This document shows positions 47,140 to 59,329 of a stretch of 64,000 nt of DNA, piece by piece; within the stretch, counting starts at the first letter, position 1, and every line of letters begins with the position of its first letter. The notes under the pieces were generated by a model that worked only from the letters and a program-made list of their open reading frames with translations, was not told the DNA's origin and searched no databases. A program made the position numbers and the translations under genes. The DNA is from Plotosus lineatus (lineage: Eukaryota; Chordata; Actinopteri; Siluriformes; Plotosidae): NCBI GenBank assembly GCA_024760905.1, contig CM045733.1, forward strand, positions 41,589,001 through 41,653,000, given 5' to 3'.

Positions 47140-47298
47140 AAACACCAAGCAGTTCATCAAACACCAATCAGTTAAACAAACACATAACAGCCCTTTAAAT
47201 TGTATGCATTATTATGCACTTCTGATGATGTTCAATCAGGCTTTAATTACCCATGTGCTTGTCCGACAATAGTAGATAACTTAGCAAAAAAATTATAC

Positions 47299-47345
<47 letters not shown>

Positions 47346-47933
47346 TAATATAATATAATATAATATAGTGGATGGGATTTAACCCTCCATGGTCATTGAA
47401 GGTCAAAAGGTCTTATTTCTAAGTCCATACATAGTGATCCACGGAATGGCATGACTATCAGCACTTGTTTCAAAGTTTTAACAAAACAACTTTTATCTTG
47501 ACATTCGAAAATCTAATTATTTCTGGCACTGACACAGGGTAGTGTACCCACCAAAAGAATCTGGAAAAAATTCTTGTATAGGTATGGTCAAGGCTTTGTT
47601 CACTAACTAAAAGAAAAGGGGAAAATTGGTTCTGAAGGAAATTAAGATTTTTTTTCCCCCCAATTAATAGGAAAATTTAAAGAAAAATACTTTGTAGCTA
47701 TTTTACTTTCATTATATTCTAACCTTGTCCTTGTGCTTTCCAGAATTTTTAACCACTTAAACAACCAATACAGGTAGTTGCCGACTTCCAACCATCTATG
47801 ACTAAAAAAAAAATATTAAGAAATAGCTTATATACTTGGGTATCATGTATGTGAATATCATCAGCCCAGCCTAGCTGATTCTAGCTTCTTTGTGAGGATC
47901 AATTGAGCTAAACCATGTATTTGTATGCGTGTG

Positions 47934-47990
<57 letters not shown>

Positions 47991-49508
47991 TACACACACA
48001 CACAATATACAAGGATCCCTTGCTACTTCGCGCTTCAATTCATGCAGCTTCAGTGCATCGTTTTTTTTTTTAATATTCATGAAATTAAGGAAGAATAGGG
48101 GAAAAAGTTAAGGAATAGAAAATATATATATATATCTCCTGTACTCTTCCGCTTTCCATCGTCTCAGCCGAACAATGACTCTGATGCTCTGGAGTCAACT
48201 CTTCATTCTTTGAACCATGAAATGATTCATGAAAAGTAAGCCTTCCCCCACGTACTTTGTAAAGGAACAAATTAGGTTGAAAATGCATGCACACTAGTTC
48301 TCCCCTGTCCTCCATATATTAATGTCCAAAGAAAGGTAAAAAGAATGCAAACAAAATTTTGATATGAACTTGTAGTAAGGTACAGTATACATACTAGTAG
48401 TGATACGTGTACAGACTCGACTTATGTCCAAACAGTCTTACGATCTGTTGATCAGAACCAAACGCAGTCGTAAGTTAGACACTACCTATAAACACATTTA
48501 TCCAACAGACTACAAACAGTGATCAATAAATGAATCAGAGATAAATTCCCAAAGGTGGGAGAGATAATTCAAGTGCAATAATGACGGCACTTAACATCAA
48601 TAATCAGAACAATCAGTGTGTCAACAATCAGAAGTGAAGTTTATTGCAGATGATGTGCATAAATTGAAATCAAATTGATAATCAGCAATTCTTCTTACAA
48701 ACTTAACTCTTTATAACTTTATTTATAGATAGTATAAGTGTGTTTTTGTTGAAGTTTCACATGTTTGAGGAAGTGGTGAATTATTTAAATGATTACAACT
48801 TGCAATTAAAAATTTAGTTAAAATTTTTTTAGTTAAAATTAAAATTTAGTTTTCGGAATCAAAGTTGAAAAGTTTCCCAGCCAGTCATGTGTGTGTCTTT
48901 TGATAGAGATAGATACTTTATTAATCCCAACTTCAAAAATCATAATAAACTTGCGTAGAAAACATCTTTACGAGAATGTAATATTGATATAGTATAATAT
49001 AAATCAATATACTGGTAGTCTGTCTTCCTTTCGGCTTTTTTTGAAGTTTTGGGACAGTAAAGACAGAAAAGAGAAGGAAAAAGAAAGAAGGGGGGGACAC
49101 AAGAAGCTAAAAACATCTTTTGTAACAAAACCTGTTTAAGTTTATGCTTGTTTGGGAGGGAGAGATTAAGGGATTACTTAAAAAGCAAAAAATATGGTAG
49201 GATGCAGAGAAATGTTGTAAAAAAGGGGGGAAAATGTGAAGACAAAAGTAATGGGAAAAGGAGGGTGATGAAAAAGAGGATGGAGAGAACAGGAAGAAAG
49301 TGAATGGCAAAAGTAATAAACTGGCAAAAAGGCAAAAGAGGAGAGATAAATATAAGGAAAAGCAAGGAAATGAGACAAGGGGAAGAGAGAGGGAGGAAGG
49401 AAGAGAGATAATGAAAGCAATGGAAGAATAGAGAGCAAGAGGGGCATGACAAAAAATTAGAACTGAACGGAGAGGGGAAAAAAGTGAAAGACAGATAATC
49501 AGTGAGAG

Positions 49509-49550
<42 letters not shown>

Positions 49551-49620
49551 AGTGAAAGAAGAATATAAACAGATAAACAGAGGGCGAACATTAAGGGGTA
49601 AAAGTCACTAAATCTCAGTA
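47140..49620. other. septin-7 intron 1, microsatellites and unassigned sequence
   Basis: TA runs at 47308-47340 and 47938-47990, a poly-T, and a long purine-rich stretch (49030-49550) ending in a GA run (49509-49548). The purine-rich stretch gives several serine/phenylalanine-rich ORFs that are compositional artefacts. Confidence 0.6.
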
Positions 49621-49625
49621 TTTAC

Positions 49626-49787
49626 GTTTTGGATCAGATCCATGATGGAGTCTAAAGCTTCATGTAAAAATCTGATTTCGCTCCAGATCTCTGCCAGGGT
49701 CTCCTCCATTTTCACACTTTTCCTCTCATTTTGTTCTCTCAATTGTTCTTTTCCATCTTCTCTTTCCTTCTCCTCCTCGACTGCCAT
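49626..49787 (-). CDS. septin7: possible alternative first exon of septin-7
   Basis: An ATG opens 54 codons ending in phase 0 at a good donor (AAAAC then GTAAAT), compatible with the 47135..47036 exon. The peptide starts MAVEEEKEREDGKEQ and continues with a heptad-like stretch (EETLAEIWSEIRFLHEALDS), so it would add a charged, probably coiled-coil leader in place of the 13-residue one. I see no in-frame acceptor upstream of the ATG, so it would be a start exon with its own promoter. I do not recall a published septin-7 isoform with this leader. A chance ORF is possible. Confidence 0.45.
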
Positions 49788-49910
49788 TATTGAGAAGTGC
49801 GATAGATTAAGAGATTAATGTGACAAACTGTTTTCACTGAAACGACCCATCGAATGGTGACACATGGGAAGGTAGCTGATTGTTCCAATAGGAAAAGAGA
49901 AAAAGGGAAA

Positions 49911-49943
<33 letters not shown>

Positions 49944-50329
49944 CGAAAAGAGGACACATTGGAGTGCCGAATGTGACAGAGATGCACACCAATGCGCAAT
50001 CAATTACAGCTAACTGATTGAACATGAAGAAGTCAATAAAAACAAAAACAAATTTTTGTTTGTGATTAATCGACATCGCAGTTTATCGCCTAGTGAGTCA
50101 TTGATAAACCAGAGAGGATGGAGATATGCAAGTGAGACACAAAAAGAATCTGTGAATGAACATTGCGATCATTCAGCTGGAAACACGCACACATCATACA
50201 ATGTTCAGCTTAATCGTATGAGTGCATGTTGGTTTAATGAGACTGATGTTTATGTAAGAGTGCTTTTAGGGTGGACAGTGTGGAAAATGCCCAGTGGGGA
50301 GCAGAGAATCAGGCCAGTGCTATGAATAG

Positions 50330-50390
50330 GTCTCTCTCTCGCGCGCGCGCGCTCTCTCTCTCTCTCTCTCTCCCTCCCTCCCTCCCTCCA
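50330..50390. repeat. CT / CG / CCCT simple repeat
   Basis: TCTCTC, then CGCGCGCG, then CTCTCTC and CCCTCCCTCC in sequence. Confidence 0.95.
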
Positions 50391-50546
50391 GTAAGGAATG
50401 GGTTTAAAATTAGTTCTGAAAATGTGACATGAAATATATACTTTTCTATTGTTGAATTAGTTTTGCTTGGGAGTGAAATCACAATCTCACTGTGTCAGTA
50501 TCAAATCTAATTACATAACATGTAGAACATGTAAACTCTATATATG

Positions 50547-50770
50547 TTCATTCATTGTCTGAACCGCTTAAGCATAATTAGGGTCACATAGAGGCTGGTA
50601 CCCATCTCAGCTGACTCTGGGTGAGGAGAAAGTACACCCTGAATGGCTCTGCAGACCACCGCTGGGCAGAAACACACTGAAGGCTATACAGCCTGCTTTT
50701 TACAAAAGCCAGCAATGGTTATTTGACATTCCACAGACAGCAAGTCACATAATCCAGTCAGCCACACCAT
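50547..50770 (-). mobile_element. diverged tRNA-SINE, AATTAGGAT-tail variant, head missing
   Basis: TTCATTCATTGTCTGAACCG at the 3' end, GAGGCTGGTACCCATCTCAG, then TATACAGCCTGCTTTTTACA in the body. Confidence 0.75.
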
Positions 50771-51740
50771 TGTGTACATCAGATAAATAAAAGTCTAGAG
50801 ACGGTAATCAAAATCATTAACAGTACTAAACAATTTTGGGTGTTAAACTTTCCATAGCCCATCCGATCCAGGGACAAATTCAGCTCTGTGGTCACTGAAT
50901 ATTAGAAGTTGTTAATTTTTTAACATATTTGCAGCTCTTACAATAAATGCACTCGCTCTAAAAGGCTATCTTTACATTAACTTTATTTTAGTGCTGCACT
51001 TTTATAGTCTATTATTGTGTGAAGCTGAAGATGAGAAACAGTCTGGGATGAAGTGCCAGTTTATGGGTGCTTCTGTCTCCTTCTTCATTAAAATGTATCT
51101 CCATCTCTCTCTCTCTCGCTTATTTCTGTTTTGGTGTGAACTGCCATTCTGATCGCACTCACTTATGTTCTCTATTTCTTACACTTTATTTTTCACATAC
51201 AAATATTAAATAGCTGTTAACGGCATTATAGTTGTGTACATATATAAGTAAATACATTTCAGACATTGTAGTTAATATAATGTTGAGCTTAAATGTTTAC
51301 AAAGTAGAGAAAGCCTCACAGTGGCCATCTTTAGAACCTCTTGCTTTACTTAACTGCTCATCCTAACTGAATCCTAAATTTATGGCAACGATTACAAATA
51401 ATGTAATACTTTTTTTCTGCTCACATGAACACAGTCATTTGTCTTCATCCTCAGCACAGACGGTTTCATTCAATTCAGCAGTATGTTTCTGTCAACTTGT
51501 GGATATTAATAAATAGTTGGTGTTTTCTCATGAATATTGATTCGTAGTGGGTGGTAATAGAGAATCAAAATGCAAGTAGAAGAGACAAAGAAAGACAACA
51601 GTTCGTTAAAAACAATCATGAATGTAATGGTATGGTCGGACTGCTTTCTCAGAATTGTTTGTTTTCATTGTCAAAATTGCACATTCATTCAACAAACTGC
51701 TTCCGACCAGGGTCACGGGAACGCTGTAATCCTATTTCAG

Positions 51741-52186
51741 TCTTCTTTTACTTTCGGCTGCTCCCTTCAGGGGTCGCCACAGCAAATCATCCGCCTCCAC
51801 CTCACCCTGTCCTCCGCATCTTCTTTTCTGACTCCAACGACCTTCATGTCTTCCTTCACCACATCCATAAATCTCCTCTTTGGTCTTCCTCTAAGGCCTT
51901 CTGCCTGGTAGTTCCACCCTCAGCATCCTACTGCCAATATACTCACTATCCCTCCTCTGTACATGTCCAAACCATCTCAATCTAGCCTCTCTGACTTTGT
52001 CTCCAAAACATCTTACGTGGGCTGTCCGTCTGATGTACTCATTTCTGATCCTATCCATCCTCGTTACTCCCAGAGAGAACCTCAACATTTTCATCTCCGC
52101 TACCTCCAGCTCTGCCTCCTGCCTTTTCCTCAGCGCCACTGTTTCTAAACCATACAACATCGCTGGCCTCACCACCGTTTTCAGTC
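51741..52186 (-). mobile_element. RTE-type LINE 3' fragment
   Basis: Its minus-strand frame reads LYGLETVALRKRQEAELEVA, EMKMLRFSLGVTRMDRIRNE, and RLRWFGHVQRRDSEYIGSRM, the C-terminal region of the LINE at 7040. It ends with the 3' sequence AGCCGAAAGTAAAAGAAGA. It is the better-preserved coding copy of this segment in the window. Confidence 0.9.
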
Positions 52187-52709
52187 ACATTTCAGTCAAC
52201 TTTTGGATATAGGAGCAGTACATTCTGAAAAGATTGCTACTACATTCCATAACAATTCACACAACTATTCACACTTACACTCACCAAGTGAATTATTCAG
52301 TGGCACTAGTAACCTAATGTGTTTGTCTTTGTAATTTGGAAGGAGACCGGAGTACCCAGAGGGAACCCACACATGCACGGGGAGAACATGCAAACTCTAC
52401 ACGGAAGTAGACTATAGCACAGGGCATTCTTGCAGTGGATTGGATATGACGGAAAAGAATTAAGTAATATAAACACAATAGTGAACTGAGTCCTGCTTTT
52501 TTTTGTGTTTGTTTTTGTTCCTGTGCTACACTATTCCTGAAGCTATAACAACAATAGCTTTGGAAAAAAAAAAAAAATCACTTTTGTTATGTTTTGTTAT
52601 GACTGTGAAGTCTTGTAAGTGCATATTTCTCAACATGAAACATTTAATTGGATTTATTATTAGACTTCCAAAAGGTAAGAAATATGCGATAACTTGGCAG
52701 TACAACAAT

Positions 52710-53058
52710 TGTCTGTCTTCCTTTCGGCTTTTTGCCTTTTACTCGGGAGTCGCCACAGCGAATCATCTGATTCGCACGTTTGATTTGGCAGGTTTTTACA
52801 TCGGATGCCCTTCCTGTCACAACCCTTTTAGCAAGGGACAGAAACACGCTGACGACTTTGCAGCTACTCTTTACGAAAGTCAGCAATGGTTCTTTTACAT
52901 GCCTCACACCAGAGACAGTGACAGACATGGCCCGCCTTTGATAACCCAGTTAGCCGCACTGGGGGGACAGTGACAACCTTGTGGAGAGTGGGACTCGAAC
53001 CCCCAACCTTTGGATTAGCGATCCAGCGCCCTATACCACTAGACCACCACTGCCCACG
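52710..53058 (-). mobile_element. complete tRNA-SINE with RTE tail, 18 bp target duplication
   Basis: Full length from TGTCTGTCTTCCTTTCGGCT to ACTAGACCACCACTGCCCAC. ACTTGGCAGTACAACAAT is repeated exactly at 52692-52709 and 53059-53076. The intact duplication implies a recent insertion. Confidence 0.95.
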
Positions 53059-53079
53059 ACTTGGCAGTACAACAATGAT

Positions 53080-54625
53080 AAGTAAAAATTAGAAAAGTCA
53101 GAAATCAAGTGTTCAGAAACAGAAAAAGGTGTACAATTGCAAGAAAAATAAAAAGAATAACAATGTTTATTAATAAACCTGGTACAGCCTGGAATCGGCA
53201 GAGATGGGTGCCATCCTCCCTGGACCTTAATTAGGATTAAGGAGCCCAGAGAATGAATGAATGAACCTTGTATAGGGATGATTGACATGCCAAGAGTGAA
53301 CAAATGATTTCAGGGGGATATTGTTGCTAATTCCAATTTTCTTTTTCTGAGATATAGCACTGCATTTCATGATTATTTAATATGCAAGTGCGGAAGTGAA
53401 TGGGTCCCTTTAAACAAGCTTGAAGGCGTGGATTTTAAAACTGGAGCCTTGGCCTCTCTGCCCATGGAAATTAAAAACTTGCTTTAGAGTAAACAGTGAC
53501 AGTGTTCCAACAGCTTTCAGTGTATGGCAGGTCTATGTCGCGGCGGTTCCTGGGTTGTTACTGAACATCAAAACCAGTTTGCTCTCAGCTGAGAGTGACA
53601 GCTTATTTCTTCTTCTTCTTCCAAAATGTGGTTAAGTGGCTATACAGCCCAACCACCTATATTCAATTGTTCAAACTGATAACCTTGATATCTAGATTTT
53701 TTTTTTTTATGGTTCCCGTAGAGCTAATCCTCTTTCTTCAATCAGCACTGAGCTCATTTGACTTTTGCAATTGTCCTGTTGGTTTATCTAGTAAATGCTA
53801 TAAAACAAACTCCTTTGATTAAACAGAGATGCTTCCTGCTGCAGTCCACAATCACTGGCAAGGAGTTGCATGGTTTGGGCCTAGACCAGTTTTAAACATT
53901 TTTTTAACTTTTACCAGCACGGAACTAATAATCCATGTAGTTGTATTTTGACTGTGTTGAAAATTTAACATAAATTAGTATATTGTGAGTATTGATTTCT
54001 TGGGTTTACAAAAAAAAAGACATTTAAAATAATCACTGAAAATTGTATAGCATCATGGTAGAATGCAACCACAAATTTCTGACAAAAACAGTTGAATTAC
54101 TACATTCCGTTACTGAATAAATTCTCAAGTAGAATACAAACTGACTTTAGTTCCTAAAACTTGCCTCAGAAATGGTCTTTCAAAAAAAAAAAAAAAAAAG
54201 GTAGTGTAAATTATTCATGGACATGCAATTAGTCGTTCAACTCATTTTGAAATGAGAAAGCAATTGTATATCAATTAAAAAAAAAAGTTGTGGATTTTAC
54301 ATATGAACATCATTTATTGGACATTATAAGATGTTGAAATATTAAAAGTGTTTAGTACTGGAGTACTTTGAGTGTGGTTCAGATGCATACTCTCATAAAA
54401 ACAAGTGATAGTAGAACATGGATTATTACAGAAAAGTGCCACAAACTACTGGCTTCATTATTGATAAAAAATAATGACGAATAATGAGGAGGTCCAAGGA
54501 GATGGAGATGATGATGATGATGATGAAGTCTATGCAATGCACCCCCAGGTAAATGTGAATCATAAGCTTTGTTTTGGAAAAGAAGGCGTGGAGTTACAGT
54601 CTGAATGATGCACGAAGCTTCACAC
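53080..54625. other. septin-7 intron 1, no gene recognised
   Basis: A SINE or LINE tail scrap (TTAGGATTAAGGAGCCCAGA, GAATGAATGAATG) lies at 53229-53265, and a GAT repeat at 54508-54526. The rest is AT-rich with short ORFs. Confidence 0.55.
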
Positions 54626-54629
54626 TCAC

Positions 54630-54668
54630 CGCAACGCTGGAAACAGCCGCGTCTGGTCTTTCAATCAT
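54630..54668 (-). CDS. septin7: septin-7 exon 1 (first 13 codons)
   Basis: The reading is MIERPDAAVSSVA, followed directly by a consensus donor (GCG then GTGAGT) in phase 0. Joined to the next exon it gives [17 protein letters not shown], close to the known vertebrate septin-7 N-terminus, in which a short variable leader ends in VA before the conserved [14 protein letters not shown] segment. The exon lies in a CpG-containing stretch, as expected for a first exon. It is too short to score well alone; the call rests on the junction match and donor quality. Confidence 0.75.
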
Positions 54669-54699
54669 TGTAGTACCGTGACACCACCCAGGATCCGTC

Positions 54700-55650
54700 C
54701 TGACAATTAATTCATTAAAAAATATGTAAAATTAAACCAGTATTATGCTTCTTTTTTTCTTTAGATCCAAATGCAACTCTGATGCATCAGAGCCTTGTGC
54801 ACTGAATGTAGGAAGAGATGCAATGAGGGATACGAGCAACGGACAGCACCCGGGAAAGGCGATTCTCGCCTTTTGTTTTATTTCCCTACCCGTATTGAGT
54901 CAAGTCACCTCCTACTGCGTACGGATTGGTCGGCAAAGTAGCACCAGCCCTCCTGCAATGGTTTTATGACTGTTTGCGGAAGTTCGATTGAAATGGCTGG
55001 GCGGAGTGGTGGTGTCATGGCGAGCACGTAAACTGCAAAAAGATCTTGAGCTCAGGGGTTTCCGTGTGTAATTTGCATTTTCTTCCCGTGATTGTATGGG
55101 TTTCCTCCTATATAGTCGAAATACGGGCTCGTTTGGCTAAATTGCTGTTCTTACAGTTTAGATTGAAAAGATCAGATTTTTAATTCTAGATTCCAAAATT
55201 AATAATGTTTTTCTGAGTCCTGTGTTGGCCCTGCAATGGTCTAGCGAGCTGTTCAGGGTGTACCAGCCTCCCCGGGACCCTGGTAAGATGAAGCAGCTCA
55301 CCAAATGAGTGAGTAAATTATGCACCGGAAAACTGCCTCAAATGACGGACCGCACTGTCAACAAATAAACGTTAACGACTGCTGTATCAAGAGGTATGTG
55401 ATCATTCCAGCTGGTCCCGTTTTCGAAGGCGTGATGCTTCTGGCCAATCACAGTCCTGAAGGTAGGGTTTGTATGAATACGGGTAGGGTAAAATAAAATA
55501 AAAAAAAGCGGTCCTCCCGGATGGAACTAAATCGCTGATTGGCGCATTTCATTTAACTTTAGTCGTAGGTGCAATTCGTCTGGTGCGAAGCATTGTGGGA
55601 TCTGAAGTTTATAGATGAGGGAGCGGTTTACCTCACTGTTAAAAACTCAC
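54700..55650 (-). promoter_or_regulatory. probable septin-7 promoter region
   Basis: This stretch upstream of exon 1 has more CpG than the AT-rich surroundings. ATTGG on the plus strand (54925, 55540), which reads CCAAT for the minus-strand gene, and a CCAAT on the plus strand near 55443 are present. At about 55590 a GCATTGTGGGATCTGAAGTT stretch resembles the ZNF143/THAP11-type promoter motif. No TATA box is evident. The position next to a first coding exon supports a housekeeping-type promoter; exact start sites cannot be read from sequence. Confidence 0.5.
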
Positions 55651-56255
55651 TTGAAATTATTGCTAATAAAATAACTGAATAAAACTTTTTAAAAATTGTT
55701 AAGAAATAAAATTCCTAAACCTGATAACAAAATTTTATAGCTAGATAATGTTTATTATTGATTACTTTTTGTATTGTTTTAACTTCCATGTTCTGTTTAT
55801 CGTCTATTAAAAGTTGTGTTTTTATAATTTTCTTTAAAAAAAAATCTGTCTTTCTGTCTGCCAGTCCATGTTTACCATCTTTCTTTGTTTTAGCACATAA
55901 ATGTATTTACTTATTTATTTATTGATTTAATTGATTTATTTATTTAATTATTATTATTATTATTATTATTATTAATTTTATTACAATTATTATTATCAGT
56001 ACTAGTAGTAGTCATAGTAGTAGTAGTACTAATAAAAAGAACAAAAACAACAACAGCCAAATGGTATCTTAAAAATGTACATATGACATGGATTTTTTTT
56101 TAATGTATGATGTTGAAGTTGCATTTTTGTTTGAATCCTATATTGTGACTTAAGCAGTACAGTCTTTACACAACTGTACCTTTTAGATGGCTGTAAAGTT
56201 TCTTTAAAATCTGGAAAATCTGTTTCTTTATTTTGCTTCCTTATTTATAAATAGC
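55650..56255. other. AT-rich spacer, no gene recognised
   Basis: AT-rich DNA upstream of the septin-7 promoter with ATT (55948-55972) and TAG trinucleotide runs. Confidence 0.6.
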
Positions 56256-56258
56256 CTA

Positions 56259-56590
56259 TTCATTCATTTTCTGTAACCGCTTCATCCTAATTAGGGTCAT
56301 AGGGAGGCTGGTGCCCATCCCAGCCGACTCAGGACGAGGGGAGAGTACACCCTGGACAGCTGGCCAGGCCATCGCAGGGCAGAAATACACTGATGGCCAT
56401 GCGGTCTACTCTTGTTGAAAGTCAGCAATGGTTCTTTTACATGCCTCACACGATAGACCGTGAGAGAGATGGCCGACTTTTAATAACCCAGTCAGCTGCA
56501 TTGGGGGGACAACCCTTTTGAGAGTGGGGCTTGAACCCTCAACCTTAGGATCAGTGATCCAGCACCTTTACCATCAGGTCATCACTGCCC
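56259..56590 (-). mobile_element. tRNA-SINE, AATTAGGAT-tail variant, near complete
   Basis: TTCATTCATTTTCTGTAACC then TCATCCTAATTAGGGTCATA at the 3' end, GGCTGGTGCCCATCCCAGCC, a shared body, and the tRNA head at TTAGGATCAGTGATCCAGCA. Confidence 0.87.
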
Positions 56591-56652
56591 TTAAATAAAC
56601 CACAACTTTTTATAAATTTTGGGGAGGCAGGATGGCATTTTTAAACACCTAA

Positions 56653-56653
<1 letters not shown>

Positions 56654-56704
<51 letters not shown>
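56654..56704. repeat. ATC trinucleotide repeat
   Basis: About 16 uninterrupted units. Confidence 0.97.
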
Positions 56705-56709
56705 TTCTG

Positions 56710-57082
56710 CTTAAGCCGAGTTGTGGGAGGCAGCAGCCTAAGTAGTGAGGTCCAGACATTCCTTTTCCCAGCCACTTTCTACAGCTCTGCAGTGCGACCT
56801 CAAGGCGTTGTCAGACTAGTCAAGAGATGTACTTACTCTCTCCAGCATGATCTGGGCCTACCCCAGAGACTCTTCCCAGTTGATCAGGCCTGAAACACCA
56901 TACCAGGTAGGCATTCGGGAGGCATTCTTGATCCCTCAACTGGCCCTTGTCTGTGTGGAGAGGCAGCCCTTCTACTTCAAGCTCATCCGGGATAGCCAAC
57001 ATTCTCACCCTCTCTGAGGAAGAGCTTGGCCACCTGTGAAGGAAGCTCATTTCAGCTGCTTGTATCACTGATCTTGTTGTCC
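56710..57082 (-). mobile_element. LINE reverse transcriptase C-terminal fragment
   Basis: The minus strand encodes [10 protein letters not shown] and, after frame shifts, remnants of the segment also seen at 42780-42900 ([20 protein letters not shown]). Same LINE family as the 42.4 kb copy but much more decayed. Confidence 0.7.
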
Positions 57083-57175
57083 AGTTTGTTAACTACATAA
57101 CCTCAAACAAAAGGTTGCTAAATTTACAAGCAAGATTCCTTTAAAAATAAAGAAACCTGTTGGAAACGTTAATTT

Positions 57176-57516
57176 ATTCATTTTTTTTTAAAGATGCTTA
57201 AACCTAATTAGGGTCGCAGGAAGGCTGGCACCATCTCAACCAACTCTGGGTGAGGGCAGGGTACACCTTGGACAGCTTGCCAGGTCATCGCAGGGCCAAC
57301 ACTCACACAACCATTCACACTCACATAAAGGGGTAATTTGGAACACTCAGCTTACTGTGCATGTTTTTGCACGATGTGAAGAAACCAAACTACCCAGAGA
57401 AAACCAACACAAGCACGGCATAAACATGCAAACTGCACATGGAAACACCAGAGGCTGGGAATTAAACCCTCTCGATGTGAGGTAGATCTGCTAACCACTG
57501 CGCCACAGTGCTGCTT
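57176..57516 (-). mobile_element. old interspersed repeat with SINE-like tail
   Basis: CTTAAACCTAATTAGGGTCG and GGCTGGCACCATCTCAACC match the tail variant. The part with AAACCAACACAAGCACGGCA TAAACATGCAAACTGCAC and CTAACCACTGCGCCACAGTG is a common fish repeat segment, also present at 52330-52405 (GGGGAGAACATGCAAACTCT). Confidence 0.6.
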
Positions 57517-57726
57517 GTTTAAAACATGTGCATATACGGAGTAGCTTATATCTGATTGATTGAGAATTTTTCCAATAATTAAATTCATTAATTCTCCACA
57601 GCTAAAGTTGCATAGAGACAGGAGCCTATTTTAGCCTCCTTAGGGCAAATGTGGGAGCACCCTGAACAGCTCACAAGTTCATCACAGCTGGATGCTATCA
57701 CACATATACAACCTTTTACACTCACA

Positions 57727-58020
57727 CATAGTGGCATGGTGGTTAAAGCGCTGGGCTAATGATCAAGAGGTTGTGTGTTTGAATCCCGGTTAGACCCCCA
57801 TTGTGCTAAGGCCCCTGGGCAAGGTCTTAACCACAAATGTGCCTGTGTTCACCCATTAGTATTAATGGGTACCGGTAAAAAATAAATAAACATTTGGAAG
57901 GTAACTGGCCATGTGCTAGCATCCAGGAGGAGTTGCACTCCTTATCGCTTCACGGTACATAAAGCAGGAATAAGCACCAGCCTGATGAGCTACTAGGCTT
58001 GGGTGTAAAAATCCCAACAG
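57727..58020 (+). mobile_element. tRNA-derived SINE of a third family
   Basis: Head GTGGCATGGTGGTTAAAGCG CTGGGCTAATG (A box) and GTGTTTGAATCCCGG (B box), followed by CATTGTGCTAAGGCCCCTGG. The 3' end is unclear. It is not a tRNA gene, since no acceptor stem can be closed. Confidence 0.65.
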
Positions 58021-58594
58021 ACTACCTACTAGGGTGAACACAGGAGCACCATGAACAGCTTGCAGCTAGATGCTAACATATACAACAGTGGTTTTCAAAG
58101 TGGGCGATACCGCCCCTGGGGGAAGGCGATATGAACTTTCGAAGGGGCGCTGGCGAGTAAACAGCCGGATGGGGGCGTTGAAATTGTGAAGGGGGCGTTG
58201 GAGCAATTACAGTAAAATGTGGCGTTGGTGTTGGTAGAAAGGCCAGAAAAACGGGGCGATTTAATTAAGCGTTCTCCAGTCGCTGCAACTCGACGTACGT
58301 GCCTGTATACATCCAGTTTGTAAGCCCGTTTTGAGTTCCTTTTTCTTGATTTCCATTTTGTAATCCCTAATACCTATATCAATAATTGAATTATCATAGG
58401 AACAACAATAGCGTTTGAGTACAGTAATAATATTTCACCAATCATGTAAACCAGTGGTTTTCAAAGTGGGCGGTACTGCCCCCCCGGGGGGTGATATGAA
58501 CTTTCGAAGGGGCGCTGGCGAGTAAACAGTTGGATGGGGGCATTGAAATTGTGAAGGGAGCGTTTGAGCAATTACAGTAAAATGTGACGTTGAT

Positions 58595-58957
58595 GTGATC
58601 TATCCGTTTACCGCACCAAGCACAGAGGTGCCAACCCATTTAGAAGAGGAACTTGTCAGTTTGAAAAATGATGAGGATCTGAAACCAAAGTTCAAAACCT
58701 CTTACCAAGCCTTTTGGATGCAAACAGCGATCTCAAAATGCTATCCAAAACTGCGGAAAGACATCAAGTTGCTTTTCATTGCTTTTCCGACTTCCTACCT
58801 GGTTGAGAGGAGATTCAGCTCTGTGTCAAGGCTCCTCACCAAACAAAGAAACAAACTCAACATAACAGAGTGTGGTCATCTGAGATGGCTCCTGACAAAC
58901 CTTCATCCTGATGTTGACAGTTTGATTGCAATGCACCAAGCCCACCCATCTCATTGA
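58595..58957 (+). pseudogene. hAT transposase C-terminal dimerisation domain
   Basis: The frame runs open for 120 codons to the natural stop: TYQAF is replaced by TSYQAFWMQTA, then AFPTSYLVERRFSSVSRLLT, KQRNKLNITECGHLRWLLTN, and LHPDVDSLIAMHQAHPSH. The SYLVERRFSxxxxLLTKxRN stretch is the hAT family C-terminal dimerisation motif, ZBED5/SCAND3-like. The DNA-binding and catalytic parts are deleted, so it cannot transpose on its own. Confidence 0.88.
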
Positions 58958-59100
58958 GCAGGGTAGTTGTTAATGATTACTTGTGAAGTTTTATTTTCTT
59001 TTTCTTCTTCGTGGTAAACCGAGAAACTTCAATACTGAAGACTGATGTCGGTGTAAGACTTTGGCTGATTTGGCCTGGCGGAGCCCATCCCTCTCCAGGT

Positions 59101-59329
59101 CGTAGAAACATGCTGACGGCTTTGCAGCCTACTCTTTATGAAAGTCAGCAATGGTTCTTTTACATGCCTCTCACCATAGACAGTGAGAGACATGGCCTGT
59201 CTTTGATAATCCAGTTAGCTGCACTGGAGGGACAGTGACAACCTTGTGTGGACTCGAACCCCCAACCTTAGGATCAGCGATCCTGCGCCCTAACCACAAG
59301 ACCACCACTGCTCCAAGACCACCACTGCC
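59101..59329 (-). mobile_element. tRNA-SINE head and body inside the hAT element
   Basis: TTTGCAGCCTACTCTTTATG through GATCAGCGATCCTGCGCCCT AACCACAAGACC. The 3' tail is missing; the SINE is old (no B box mismatch pattern recoverable) and nested in the hAT element. Confidence 0.8.

Noticed and set aside
49174..49452. Two serine/leucine/phenylalanine-rich ORFs of about 90 codons
   Set aside because: They come from a purine-rich strand-asymmetric tract; overlapping frames are equally open, so the cause is composition.
51551..51985. 144-codon plus-strand ORF
   Set aside because: It is antisense to the RTE-type LINE C-terminal coding region (52175-51891 on the minus strand).
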